This document shows, piece after piece, positions 24,978-33,891 of a stretch of 64,000 nt of DNA. This DNA is from Sphagnum magellanicum (Eukaryota; Streptophyta; Sphagnopsida; Sphagnales; Sphagnaceae): positions 1,364,001 through 1,428,000 of the forward strand of contig CM038914.1 of NCBI GenBank assembly GCA_021904315.1. The letters run 5' to 3'. Both the position numbers and the translations under genes were made by a program. The notes under the pieces were generated by a model. It worked only from the letters and a program-made list of their open reading frames with translations. It did not search any database and had not been told where the DNA came from. Position 1 is the first letter of the stretch; each line of letters begins with the position of its first letter.

Positions 24978-25527
24978 GAATCTCTTACGGCCCTTTTGAC
25001 TTCACCAGATCTTCTAATTTAGTATCTCTAAACTCATCCTCAGACTCAATTTGTTTCAAACGATTAGATTCCGAATCACCGTGCCCACTCCCATCAGTAC
25101 CAGTATCTGAATCCGAGGTAGACGCATCATTTTCTTTGGTCATGATCACACGATCCTGATCTGGTATCCAGTCATAATCATCCTTGATGTGTGTGTTCTT
25201 CCAGATGGATGTAGCCTCGTGCATCATAGCTTCAGAATTCATCCTCTGCAACAAATTCACCATCGTCAATGGTAGCACCTCCACATTGCTTCCAGGGCCG
25301 TGTCTTACTTGTATTAAACCCCGTTCCACATCCACAACTGTTCCAATTTTCATCAAGAAATCCAGTCCCAGGAGTACATCGTAACTGTCTATGTCCACGA
25401 CCATGAAGGTCATGGCACACTGTACGCCTCCGACCTTGACAGGTACCTCATCAATTCGACCCAGAGCCTGTGTAACAACTCTTAACGCGGTTTTGTAAGT
25501 CTCGGATCCTGTCATGAAATGCATCAT
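24978..25527 (-). pseudogene. Gypsy-1 protease C-terminal part
   Basis: The 180-codon frame contains VVDIDSYDVLLGLDFLMKIG, the second conserved block of retropepsin-like Gypsy proteases (hydrophobic, then LLGxDFL). An acidic Ser/Asp-rich tail follows and ends just before the Copia-1 insertion. A TAA stop (about 25531) separates it from the catalytic half in the gag frame. The protease cuts the polyprotein. It is broken here by the stop and by a changed active-site loop. Confidence 0.78.
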
Positions 25528-25533
25528 GCCTAG

Positions 25534-26892
25534 TTATCTAATTACATCGGCAGCCACAACAAACATGGAAGTTCTAGTATCCACCAGACCTTCAACAACA
25601 TAGTTGTTGATCTCCACAAGCAAATGCGGCGTCTTGCTTCTATGGGTCTTGTTGATGTAGATCTTCCTCAGTGCTGGAACCGCAGAAACCACTGACATTT
25701 GATTTTCAGTCGCCTCTGAATCCCTCTTTCTCCTAGCCAGCTTCACCAAACTTTCAAGGTGTTCCAGTTCCCCTAGAATCATCATAATGGTCTCCATAGG
25801 TGAGAGGGAAACCTTTCCCTTTATGAAGTGTGCAAGAATCTTGGATCTGATTGAGGTATCCTGGCTTGCACCTACTCCATCTCCCACAGCTTCAGGGGTC
25901 GGCACAGCCTCTCCTGGTGCTACATCAACCAGCACCCTTCTTCTAGGCACTCGGGTGTAAGAGAACAGGTTCTCATTCCCACATAGCTTATTCAGCTGTT
26001 GTAGGGTTGTTGCTTCATCATTCAGCAACACCTCCAAGGAGTTTGCTGTTCCAGAGTGTGATTTCCCATCTTTGGGCTTCTTCCAACATATGTCTTCAGA
26101 ATGCCCCAACCTTGAGCAGAAGATACATTTTATTCCACAATTCTCTGTCCTATGAGGCATACTGCACTTGGCACATTTTGGCCGTGCTTCATTCAACCTT
26201 GGACAAGTGGTGGCCAAATGGTCCCCCCCTTTGTAGATTTGGCATCCTCCAAACGCAATGGAAGAAGATGATGTTTCTGGATTATGCACAGCCCCCATGA
26301 AGAAGTTGATCAGGGTGTTGTTTAGTGTAGTGACTTGTTTCTCCATCATAGTTTCCGAGGTCTCCTCTTCTTGCTCCTCTCTCAGAGGTTCATAAGGAGT
26401 CTCCTCAAGCTCACCTAGAACTCTCTCAAGTTCCGTTGCAGCACCAATTAACTCTTCAATATCTGTAAACGTTCTCACCACACACAATTTTCGAATTTCT
26501 GGCCTCAATCTAGCCATAAATCTCCTTTTCTGCTCGGCGTCTTATATCCGGCCCTTCTGAAACAGTTTGTCGAGACGTTCATAATAGTTCTGAACTCTCT
26601 CCCTGGGTTCTTGTTTGATGGCATTGAACTTCATCCTAATGTCATCAGCATCAACATCTCCATACTTCTGCACTATCAGAGTCTTCAACTCAGCCCAATC
26701 TGCTGGTGCTGGTTGCAACCTCTTGAACCATTCCTTGGCTCTGCCTCTCAGATTCCGCTTCGCAATCTTGAAGAGCTTATTTGCATTCAGATCTCGCACT
26801 TTAGCTGCCATTGTGAGCCTCTCTACCCAATCATTGACGTTTTCATGTTCTCGCCCCTAGAACAGTTCATCCATTCCCTGGGGGCTAGTCAT
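25534..26892 (-). pseudogene. Gypsy-1 gag and protease N-terminal part
   Basis: Gag appears to start at ATG 26892 (MTSPQGMDELF, then TAG). The retrotransposon gag domain follows: NDWVERLTMAAKVRD, RGRAKEWFKRLQP and IKQEPRERVQNYYERL. There is a stop at about 26542, then a 327-codon frame. That frame has three zinc modules: CQIYKGGDHLATTC (second Cys now Tyr), CAKCSMPHRTENC and CIFCSRLGHSEDIC. It ends in the protease active loop LVDTRTSMFVVAADVIR, where the usual DTGAS is DTRTS. Gag forms the particle shell and binds RNA. The multiple zinc modules are more than the usual one or two. AGA for GGA and ACT for GCT are both G-to-A changes. Confidence 0.82.
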
Positions 26893-27571
26893 TCTGCAAA
26901 TGTCCTGCTCCAATTTAAAGCTTCAAGAAAAAGAAAAGAACAATTGTGATTCAATTTGAAAATTTGGACTGATCACTGTGAGCCATACCGACACAACCAT
27001 GTGCGGTAGTCTCAGTTTTTAAGAGTTACATCCGGGTTTTTTTTTGAGTGGGGTAAGGTTTTTTAGGGCTTTTAGCGACTTCATAAGGAATGATGAGTGT
27101 GCATGGTGCGAAGGGGGGTTATTTTCTTGTCTGACATGTGTCATTGGTGAATAAGGAGTTGGATTAATTATTTCCTTCAGCAAAGGCTAATAACCATAGT
27201 TTTAGGAACTCTGTTGCGTAATTAGGGGTGAGAAATCTCTAGAGGGTTGGGGGTAGAAGTAGAAACCAAAATTTACGGTGTTCAACATAACATTAGTCTT
27301 GTTATGGTATTTAGGAAGTAGCAAGGATGTTAAAAAATTCTTAAAGTAGTTGAAGGGATGTTGATGAATGATTTGATAAGAGGTAAAATAATCTTCAAGT
27401 CGCTGAACATAAGGTTAATTCAAGGCAATTCAACAATTAAATAGATAGTATGATAGTGTGCCAATGGCGATAGGAGTCTGATGATAATTGAAACATTTAT
27501 TTATAATAGGGATAAGCTCAACAAGGAGCTACAAGTACATGTAGAATCCTGAGGTATGCCTTAGTGATGGT
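26893..27571. other. Gypsy-1 leader between gag and ORF-B, no gene seen
   Basis: About 680 bp with no coding frame of note. It contains short poly-T and GGGG tracts and no recognised motif. Confidence 0.55.
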
Positions 27572-27994
27572 TCACAACTGTAAGAAATCTAGGATGCGTC
27601 GAATGGTGCGAACTAGGTAGTCTGCCTTGCTATTGGGAGGCAGTCGACGAATCGGACCGTGCAACCAACGATAGTGACCAACACCGAGAACTGAAGACCA
27701 TGCAAAGATAGAAGTATCTTTAGTTTCGTAACAACCTTCACAAACGGTCTCAGGTTCGTCATCAGAAGCGGGGTCGACTTGCAACAAGATCACCAGGGTG
27801 CGGGAGTTCGGAGAAATACGATAGTACCAGGCTCGAAGAGGTTCGACTTCAAGACGAGCACGCACTTCTTGAGGTTCGGGTTTTTCATCTCGAGGATGTT
27901 GTGTTAGGGTAAGATCTAGAGACGACTCTGGAGGCGGTTTTTCGTTCGCTTGTGCGGCTTGCGGCCCGTAAGATGAAACCATGCGCAACGCCAT
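27572..27994 (-). CDS. ORF-B: unrecognised 140-aa protein in the Gypsy-1 leader
   Basis: An ATG at 27994 opens 140 codons beginning MALRMVSSYGPQAAQ and ending RTIRRILDFLQL. The N-terminal third is rich in E, P and Q and probably disordered. The rest looks globular, with LRAWYYRISPNSRTLVILL, an acidic segment with two Cys (CEGCYETKD), and HYRWLHGPIRRLPP. There is no signal peptide, membrane segment or family motif I can name. It is in the same orientation as gag-pol. A TATA-like CTATAAATTC lies about 100 bases upstream and a 26-bp repeat array beyond that, so it may have its own promoter. It could be a captured host gene fragment, a retrotransposon accessory gene, or a chance frame. Confidence 0.45.
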   Translation of the reverse strand: MALRMVSSYGPQAAQANEKPPPESSLDLTLTQHPRDEKPEPQEVRARLEVEPLRAWYYRISPNSRTLVILLQVDPASDDEPETVCEGCYETKDTSIFAWSSVLGVGHYRWLHGPIRRLPPNSKADYLVRTIRRILDFLQL

Positions 27995-28090
27995 AATTTT
28001 AAGCAAAGGAAAAAAGGTTAGATCTTTAATCGAAATCAAATTGACAATGAAGGTGTGAAGGACTTGTTACGTTGAGGTGCGCAACGAGAA

Positions 28091-28100
28091 TTTATAGATT
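28091..28100 (-). promoter_or_regulatory. TATA-like element upstream of ORF-B
   Basis: The minus strand reads CTATAAATTC, a good TATA-box match, 97 bases before the ORF-B ATG. A transcription start 25-35 bases downstream would leave a 5' UTR of about 65 bases. The 26-bp repeat array begins about 140 bases further upstream on this strand. Confidence 0.4.
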
Positions 28101-28238
28101 GAAGAAAAGGAAAGAAAGGCGTGAGTAACGGCTTAGGACCATGGTAAAGTAAAATCGTGAGGTCAAAGGGAAAAAATTGAGGGTGTAAGTAAAGTTGTTG
28201 GGGGAAAATGGAAGAGGTGAAAAAGGTTTTTCCTTCAC

Positions 28239-28421
28239 CTTCCAATGGCCACCAAGCTTGGAACCTTCCAATGGCCACCAAGCTTGGAACCTTCCAATGG
28301 CCACCAAGCGTGGAACCTTTCAATGGCCACCAAGCTTGGAACCTTCCAATGGCCACCAAGCTTGGAACATTCCATTGGCCACCAAACATGGAACATTCCA
28401 ATGGCCACCAAGCTTTGGATC
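28239..28421. repeat. 26-bp tandem array, seven copies
   Basis: Seven units of about 26 bp, consensus CTTCCAATGGCCACCAAGCT plus TGGAAC, with a few substitutions in units 3, 4, 6 and 7. Each unit is an imperfect palindrome with TTCCAA and TTGGAA at its ends and AAGCTT inside, and each carries a CCAAT box on the plus strand. Frames through the array stay open only because of the repeat period, so I do not call them genes. Confidence 0.93.
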
Positions 28422-28640
28422 CACCTTCACCTCCCTTCTCCTTCTCTTTAAAAGGCGGATTCAGATGATTGGGGGCTCTCTCTTTGCCTCGGGGATAATT
28501 TTCATGTAATCTTGAACACTTGTTTCACAAGCTTCTTGAAGAGGAAAATAATGTTAGTGTTGGTAGAGGGAAGAAGGAAGAAAAGTAGAATAAAAATCTA
28601 GTGGTAGTGTTGGAAAGTTGGAACTCTAGAGAAATCTCAG

Positions 28641-29007
28641 AAACCCTCTCGGGTTTCATAGCATAACTTTTTACTAGTTTAGCTGTAGATCTTGGAATTT
28701 AGTAGCAAGTTGCGCCTTGTTGTTAGATTTCTAGAGAGCTATGGCAAGCCAGATTTGAATAATCTATGTGTGAGAAACAACATTTTAAGTGACTAGTGGT
28801 CTGCAGTAAGGTTTAATCATCACCTTTGTAAAACCCTCTCGGGTTTGGTGCTATAACTCCTTACTGTCGTAGCTACAGATCATAAGATTTGGTAGGTTGG
28901 TGCACCTTGTTGTTAGCTTTCTAGAGAGCTATGGCAAGCCAGATTTGAACAATCTATGTGTGAGAAACAACATTTTAAGTGACTAGTGGTCTGCAGCAAG
29001 GTTGGAC
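28641..29007. repeat. 190-bp tandem duplication in the Gypsy-1 leader
   Basis: Two adjacent units start at 28641 and 28831, each with AAACCCTCTCGGGTTT. They share a long nearly exact core (CTAGAGAGCTATGGCAAGCC through GACTAGTGGTCTGCAG). The first ~70 bp of the units are more diverged than the last ~100 bp. The repeat start AAACCCtctcGGGTTT is itself a hairpin with six-base arms. Confidence 0.88.
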
Positions 29008-29227
29008 ATGGTGTTAAGTCCTTGAACATTGGTTTGGATGAATAACAATTTGGCATAAAGTCCTAGAACGTGTAGGGTGTGAGCTTGAAAAAATATATCT
29101 ATCAGTTTTAATCATAAATTATGCATAGGAGGTAGGTTACTTGATTTCAACTACAAACGCAACCTAACATTTAAAATTGCACTAGCATTCTTTCCTTCGC
29201 CAATAGCATTTGTGCTTGCAAGCATAA

Positions 29228-29909
29228 TCACCTTGTAGAACCGGGAGTAGAGGGACAGAAAGTCACCTCACAATCACCTTTTGCTACTGGTCTCAAAGGT
29301 ATAAAATCAGATGGAAAAGTAGAAAAACTTTGTTCATCTGTGGATTTTTGCTGGAACTGCCACCTTGCCTCTTGATTGCGCCATATCCTCCAGCTTATGA
29401 GGCGAGAGCTTGATCCATTATGTTCCACCCTGAGTAGACGATCTCCAACCTGAAACAAGTCTTCCACACCAGGAATGTACAATCTGACGAAATGGTTAGG
29501 CGACACAGTAAGCTTGGGAATCCAAATGTCTCCCACCCTAGGTACACTACGCGACCTCTTAGCAAGTGACGACGTTACTTTACGCCAGGTGCGAGGTGTA
29601 GTAATATTGCGTCTGTAATTCTGAGGTTGACGCCCATCCCCTTGCTCCATCTCTAACTTTCAACCAAACTTCAGCGCAAGTATAAAAGCCACTATGAGCT
29701 ACTTCTACTGCTATATCTCCAACTCGGGCTTCATCTGGGTCTACTCCTATAAGTGTTACTACTCCAAAACCTAGGAAATGCAGGATTACCACTCCTCGTT
29801 GTGGACCATCCTGCCCCCTCGGATAATTGAACCTAAGGACGATTCGTTGTTCATGAATGTGTTGTGTCAACTTTTCTACTCCAACCTCATCTGCACTAGA
29901 CGAAGACAT
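29228..29909 (-). CDS. ORF-A: unrecognised ORF pair directly downstream of the Gypsy-1 primer site
   Basis: Two overlapping minus-strand frames: 29909-29580 (109 codons, MSSSSADEVGVEKL start) and 29650-29228 (140 codons, MEQGDGRQPQNYRR start). The second lies in a shifted frame and overlaps the first by about 71 bases. A shift near KVRDG would fuse them into about 225 residues. The first part has alternating hydrophobic strands and RVGDIAVEVAHSGFY. The second is basic, with RVGDIWIPKLTVSPNHFVRL and a Trp-rich LISWRIWRNQEARWQF. The ORF begins 65 bases after the primer site, well upstream of gag. Some giant plant Gypsy lineages (Ogre/Tat) also have an ORF before gag, but I see no recognisable similarity. 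Function unknown. Confidence 0.45.
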
Positions 29910-29974
29910 GATACTTCAATTATCATGATATCTAGACATCCACATGTTCTACCGAAGCTACTAGATCTGAACCA

Positions 29975-29986
29975 GCTCTGATACCA
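29975..29986 (-). promoter_or_regulatory. Gypsy-1 primer-binding site (tRNA-iMet)
   Basis: The minus strand reads TGGTATCAGAGC next to the right LTR, a 12-base match to the complement of plant initiator tRNA-Met. It fixes the right LTR as the 5' LTR and the element as minus-strand. Confidence 0.92.
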
Positions 29987-31196
29987 AAAGAGAGGGTGAC
30001 GAGACGAAATAACAGACTTGACTACCAGTATGGGCTTGAACAGAGTGGTCTCTCTTCTGATCTTTTAAGACAAACCACAATTCGCTGACCCTTTCTCTCT
30101 AAACTCATCACAAAATATTCCTACCTGCATTCATTGATCTTTGAACAGAAACAACTCATGCATCCACAAATCGACACAACAGATAACAAAATTCAAAACT
30201 TACACCTTGCCTTTCATGAAAATCTTCAGAGAGCACAAGCTTTCTGGCTCCAGTGTATTCATCAAAGATCAAACACCTATGAAGGTCTAGCCCTTGAGGT
30301 CAGATCTTTCGGTGTTCACTTGATCCATTGAGCCTCTAACCCGATTCCCCCACAGAATGTAACAATGCAGCTTTCCTTCACTCTGTTGGATTAAAGACCT
30401 ATGACCTGATCACCCTCGAGTCCAGAATGTAGTTTGAAACACCTAACTCTGAACAGTTGATACCACGCTTGTTGGTGCCACTCAAAGAGACTGACTGTCG
30501 TGCAAAATGATCTACAACACTGCTGGTTTCAAAACCTTTCTACATCCTCATTCGATACACCCATTTTCTCCAATTTCAGGATTCCCCCTTTGCTCTCTGG
30601 TACTCACTTAGACCACAGCCGACAACACAGATGCAAGGCACTGCAACCCAAGCCCCTCATCCCTGACATGCACTCTGCTCAATATGCACACCCATTCTAA
30701 AGTTCGAATCCCTCAAGTCATCATCATGTCTCGACATCAACCTTTCATAGGTCCCTTTACAAAACTACTTGGCCAAGTTGCTGGCGCAGCAGAAGAAATT
30801 TCAACAACCTGCCAAGCTCTACCAAAAACAACTCTTTGAATAGCTCTCCACAGCTCTCTTCAGCTCCCTACAACTCTCTACATGTCTCGCATCTACATTG
30901 CCTGTTCATTCGTTTGGACCCCCTCGCAGCTATCAGCTCACCACCACCTTTTGTCCTCTTGCCGCCCTCCTTCCTTCCGCCTCCCCTCATCAATACAGCT
31001 CCATGCCTCACCATCATTTGCGCCGCCTCCTTCCTGCACTCCATAACATCCCTACCAAGAGAAAAGCCTCCCCATGCATTATTTGCAGCAGTAATGGAGG
31101 GCTTCCGGCTGCACAAATGACGGCTAATAAAACAAAAAGCAAACCTCAAAATCATGATGTGTTCACACCAGTGAGGTGACCTACTGTTTGGTCACA
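29983..31196 (-). repeat. Gypsy-1 right LTR (5' LTR of the element)
   Basis: Direct copy of 14143-15354, about 95% identical by eye, with mostly transition differences. It ends CTGTTTGGTCACA at 31196, where similarity with the left copy stops. The primer site overlaps the first few bases of the repeated block, so the exact inner edge is uncertain. Both LTRs keep the same 95-codon frame open on the sense strand near their 5' end (30868-31155 here). Confidence 0.88.
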
Positions 31197-32178
31197 CTAT
31201 CTTCACTGGATTGCTTGGTAGTATGTCGGACACTATTATTACCACACTATGCCCAAGAAATGTTGGATGGGTGAGGCAGTGAGAATGGCATGGCATGGGC
31301 TGAACTTGGAAGTGAGTTAGTCTGGCCTTACTGCTGTCTAGCTTTTTTCTTGTACCCAACATGTTCAAAGCAAAATTTGAACCTTCATGTCCAATTGGCC
31401 TTTCAGTAAGTGTTAAACTTTCCTAGGGATTCTCACCAATTGATGCTACTAAGAAAACTGGAAAAAAAATCCCCCTGTCCATGAGGTGCACAGTCGCAAA
31501 GTGATACGTCTGTGATGATGAAACAAGAAGAGTTGGGCATGTTTTTGCTGCATGTGGTAACTAGTAACCTGTCATCTTCTTCATCTCATATACCTTTCAA
31601 GCTGAGCTAAGAGCTCTGCAGCTACATCCTGATTAATTTCCATAGTCGACAGGTAAACCCTTTGTTAAGGTTTCCCTAAGAAGATAGGCTTGTATGTTGT
31701 ATCTCATGTCACCAAACCACACAAACAGATATCAGCAAACTTCTGTACCTTTGGATTGTTTCCTCTACTACCATGTTAGAAGATGCATTTTACCACATTC
31801 ATCTAACTTGTACTGATCAGTCAACATGTTGTGCATTTTGACATAGGTACTTGAAAGCTTTTTTTTCCCCCCCTTTTCTTCTTCCTGAGAGCCATGGCTC
31901 TGTCTTGAAGCTGTTTGGGAAACCAAAATCCACAATTGTACCTGGAGATCTAGTAGCCTACCTCCTTTTGATTTCATAAGTCTTGTCCTCAATTTCAGAT
32001 GAGAAGGTTACACATACACACAGCTACACTTTATTCTTGGTTTGGCTGCTATTCACATGTTCAGTTGTGATTTGTTTGTCCCATAGTTCCGCTCTCGAAT
32101 CATAAGTGCATGTACCAAGTAAGCTTACCTTGTTGCGAAATTCAGCAAAACAATTTTTGAGGCATTTTAAGTTTTATC
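31197..32178. other. Intergenic DNA, no gene seen
   Basis: About 1 kb of moderate base composition without a recognised gene, repeat or RNA. Open frames are under 75 codons. Confidence 0.55.
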
Positions 32179-32519
32179 CAGTGTTGTGCAGTTCTTTGAA
32201 TTTTTAAAGAACCAGCAGTTCGGGTTCTTTAAATATAGCAGAACCAAAGAACTGCTGGTTTCACTTCTTTTCAAACAATTTCCAAATCAAAGAACCGCTG
32301 GTCATGGTTATTTCAAAAACCTCAAGGAACTGGCAGTTTTCATGAAGGAACTGGTGATTCTTTGTCTGGTTCTTTGACTCTTTTAGATTTGTAGAGAATC
32401 ATGGTTACATACCAATATAGGTTCTTTGATTTTTTTAATAACCAGGAGGTAAGTTTTTATACCCAGGTTGATAACCGGTGTGTATCTCCGTCCCTGATTG
32501 TAAGAACTGCCCAACACTA
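32179..32519. mobile_element. Small hAT-like non-autonomous DNA transposon
   Basis: 341 bp bounded by imperfect terminal inverted repeats: CAGTGTTGTGCAGTTCTTT at the left, and at the right the complement TAGTGTTGGGCAGTTCTTA. Flanking 8-mers are GTTTTATC (32171-32178) and GTTTTGAC (32520-32527), 6 of 8 identical, as expected for an aged 8-bp hAT target duplication. The interior is made of repeated GAACCAGCAGTTC-type blocks in both orientations. It has no coding capacity, so any movement would need transposase supplied elsewhere. Confidence 0.7.
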
Positions 32520-33180
32520 GTTTTGACCAGCATTGGGAGGTTCTCAATTTTTGGAACCAGCAGGTAAGGGTAGGGTTTATGTATACCCTTGACTGCTGGT
32601 TATCAAGCTCAAAGAATTGGTTCCAACCCGTGACCAGAGAGGTTCATAGACACAGTTTTGACCCTTAACGAGGGTTCTAAAAAAATCAAAGAACTGGGTC
32701 AAAGAAGCTACCCTATATGGCTTATTCTTGGCTGGTTCTTTCATGAGAACCACCATTCTTCAAAAATTGTTGATGCCCGGAACTGGAGGTTCTTCTCAAA
32801 ACATTAGAGAACCAGAATTGGAGGTTCTGAGATTCCAAAAAGTTCAAAATAATTAAATGAAAGGTTGTTCACAAAATCAAACCGGAGTTATTCAGGTGAA
32901 AAGTTTGTTGAAAACTGTAGTAAACTGGCAAAAAAAATGACACCCAACACTAAAACGTGTGTCAAAATGTGGCAAATTTTTTCCTGACAAAAACTATTTT
33001 CTCAAAAGGTTTGGTAAAAAAAAGTGGGGAAATGGCAACAGAATATTCATATATATTTTTTGAGGTTGAAATTAGGTGTGTGAAATCTCTTGCCCGAAAA
33101 GAAAAAAAACCCCTGCTTTGTACATGAGCGAAAGTTTCAAGCACAGCTGAACTCCCCAACCGTCCATGTTGCACAATTGA
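32520..33180. repeat. Repeat related to the hAT-like elements, ends unclear
   Basis: It begins near 32528 with CAGCATTGGGAGGTTCTCAA, close to the terminal repeat of the 40974-42006 element. It continues with GAACCAGCAGG, GGAACTGGAGGTTCTT and similar blocks to about 32850. A possible right end, CCCAACACTA, is at about 32944-32953, but the flanking 8-mers do not match. Probably an old, damaged member of the same family. Confidence 0.45.
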
Positions 33181-33228
33181 AAAGACCTGGCTACAATTTC
33201 TGAGTTATAGAAGATAGCACCTTACAAG

Positions 33229-33516
33229 GTGGAAAGAGCCCTGTGCTCTGGGGATGGTAAGTTTAAGACCCGTAGGATCTCTGTCCAGTTCTTAGCCCAT
33301 TTCAGACCCAGCAGGTTGGTGAAGGATATAACCTACTCTTGGACCCTTGGTGGTAACCGGCCATCAAACACCGGGATGGGATGCACAGTCCCTACAGCCA
33401 ATCACTTTCAAATCGGGTATTACAGATTGGGTGCTATGATGTGCAAATTGTGTGGGGATGCCTCTGGCTCTCTAAAAACCACCAATTTTCAGCTGCACCT
33501 TTCTCACACTGGATAG
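33229..33516 (+). pseudogene. Short ORF with a BED-zinc-finger-like C-terminus
   Basis: The 95-codon frame ends CKLCGDASGSLKTTNFQLHL followed by SHTG and a stop. The CxxC...HxxxH spacing with a Ser/Thr-rich middle resembles BED zinc fingers, the DNA-binding domain at the N-terminus of hAT transposases. The N-terminal 65 residues are not recognised. hAT-like terminal repeats lie within 1 kb. It may be a fragment of a decayed transposase, or chance. No DDE-type catalytic or dimerisation domain follows. Confidence 0.25.
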
Positions 33517-33853
33517 ACCTTTTGTCAAAATGGAGCTTTTCATCCCCTGCCTAATGTTACACTATGGAGTCCATTTGTCTTATGGAATTTTTTGGGTCGA
33601 ACATTGACCCTGACTCCTAGTGTAAAGTGGGCCTTAAGAGGCAACTATACATATTGCATGCATTCTTAACATATATTGAAATAATCATGAGCAGCAAATG
33701 GGTTCTTTTGGCATGTGTCAATGAGAATTAATGTCTTTGCTTGCTTCACCACCTTTTTTGTTTGGGTGGCTCCAACTGGGATGTGCTACACCACAAAGGA
33801 ATGAAGTGAGTGGAGGGGTAGAAGATGCGGTGGTGGATGGGCATGTGACTGAA

Positions 33854-33891
<38 letters not shown>

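Larger units (their letters stand above)
14143..31196 (-). mobile_element. Gypsy-1: large Ty3/Gypsy LTR retrotransposon, interrupted by Copia-1
   Basis: Two direct LTR-like copies (14143-15354 and 29983-31196) flank an internal region read on the minus strand. It contains a tRNA-iMet primer site, a long leader with two extra ORFs, then gag, protease, RT, RNase H and integrase with a GPY/F-type C-terminus. That order, with integrase after RNase H, is diagnostic of Ty3/Gypsy. The coding region is broken by stops and substitutions. Copia-1 (18866-24977) lies between protease and RT. Without it the element is about 10.9 kb. No chromodomain is visible, so it is probably not a chromovirus. A clean target-site duplication was not found. 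Confidence 0.88.

Noticed and set aside
28239-28421. CRISPR-like repeat array
   Set aside because: Units are directly adjacent with no unique spacers, and the setting is a plant retrotransposon.
28195-28509. Overlapping open frames on both strands across the 26-bp array
   Set aside because: Stops are missing only because the repeat unit happens to be stop-free in several frames. The predicted proteins are simple repeats with no conserved domain.
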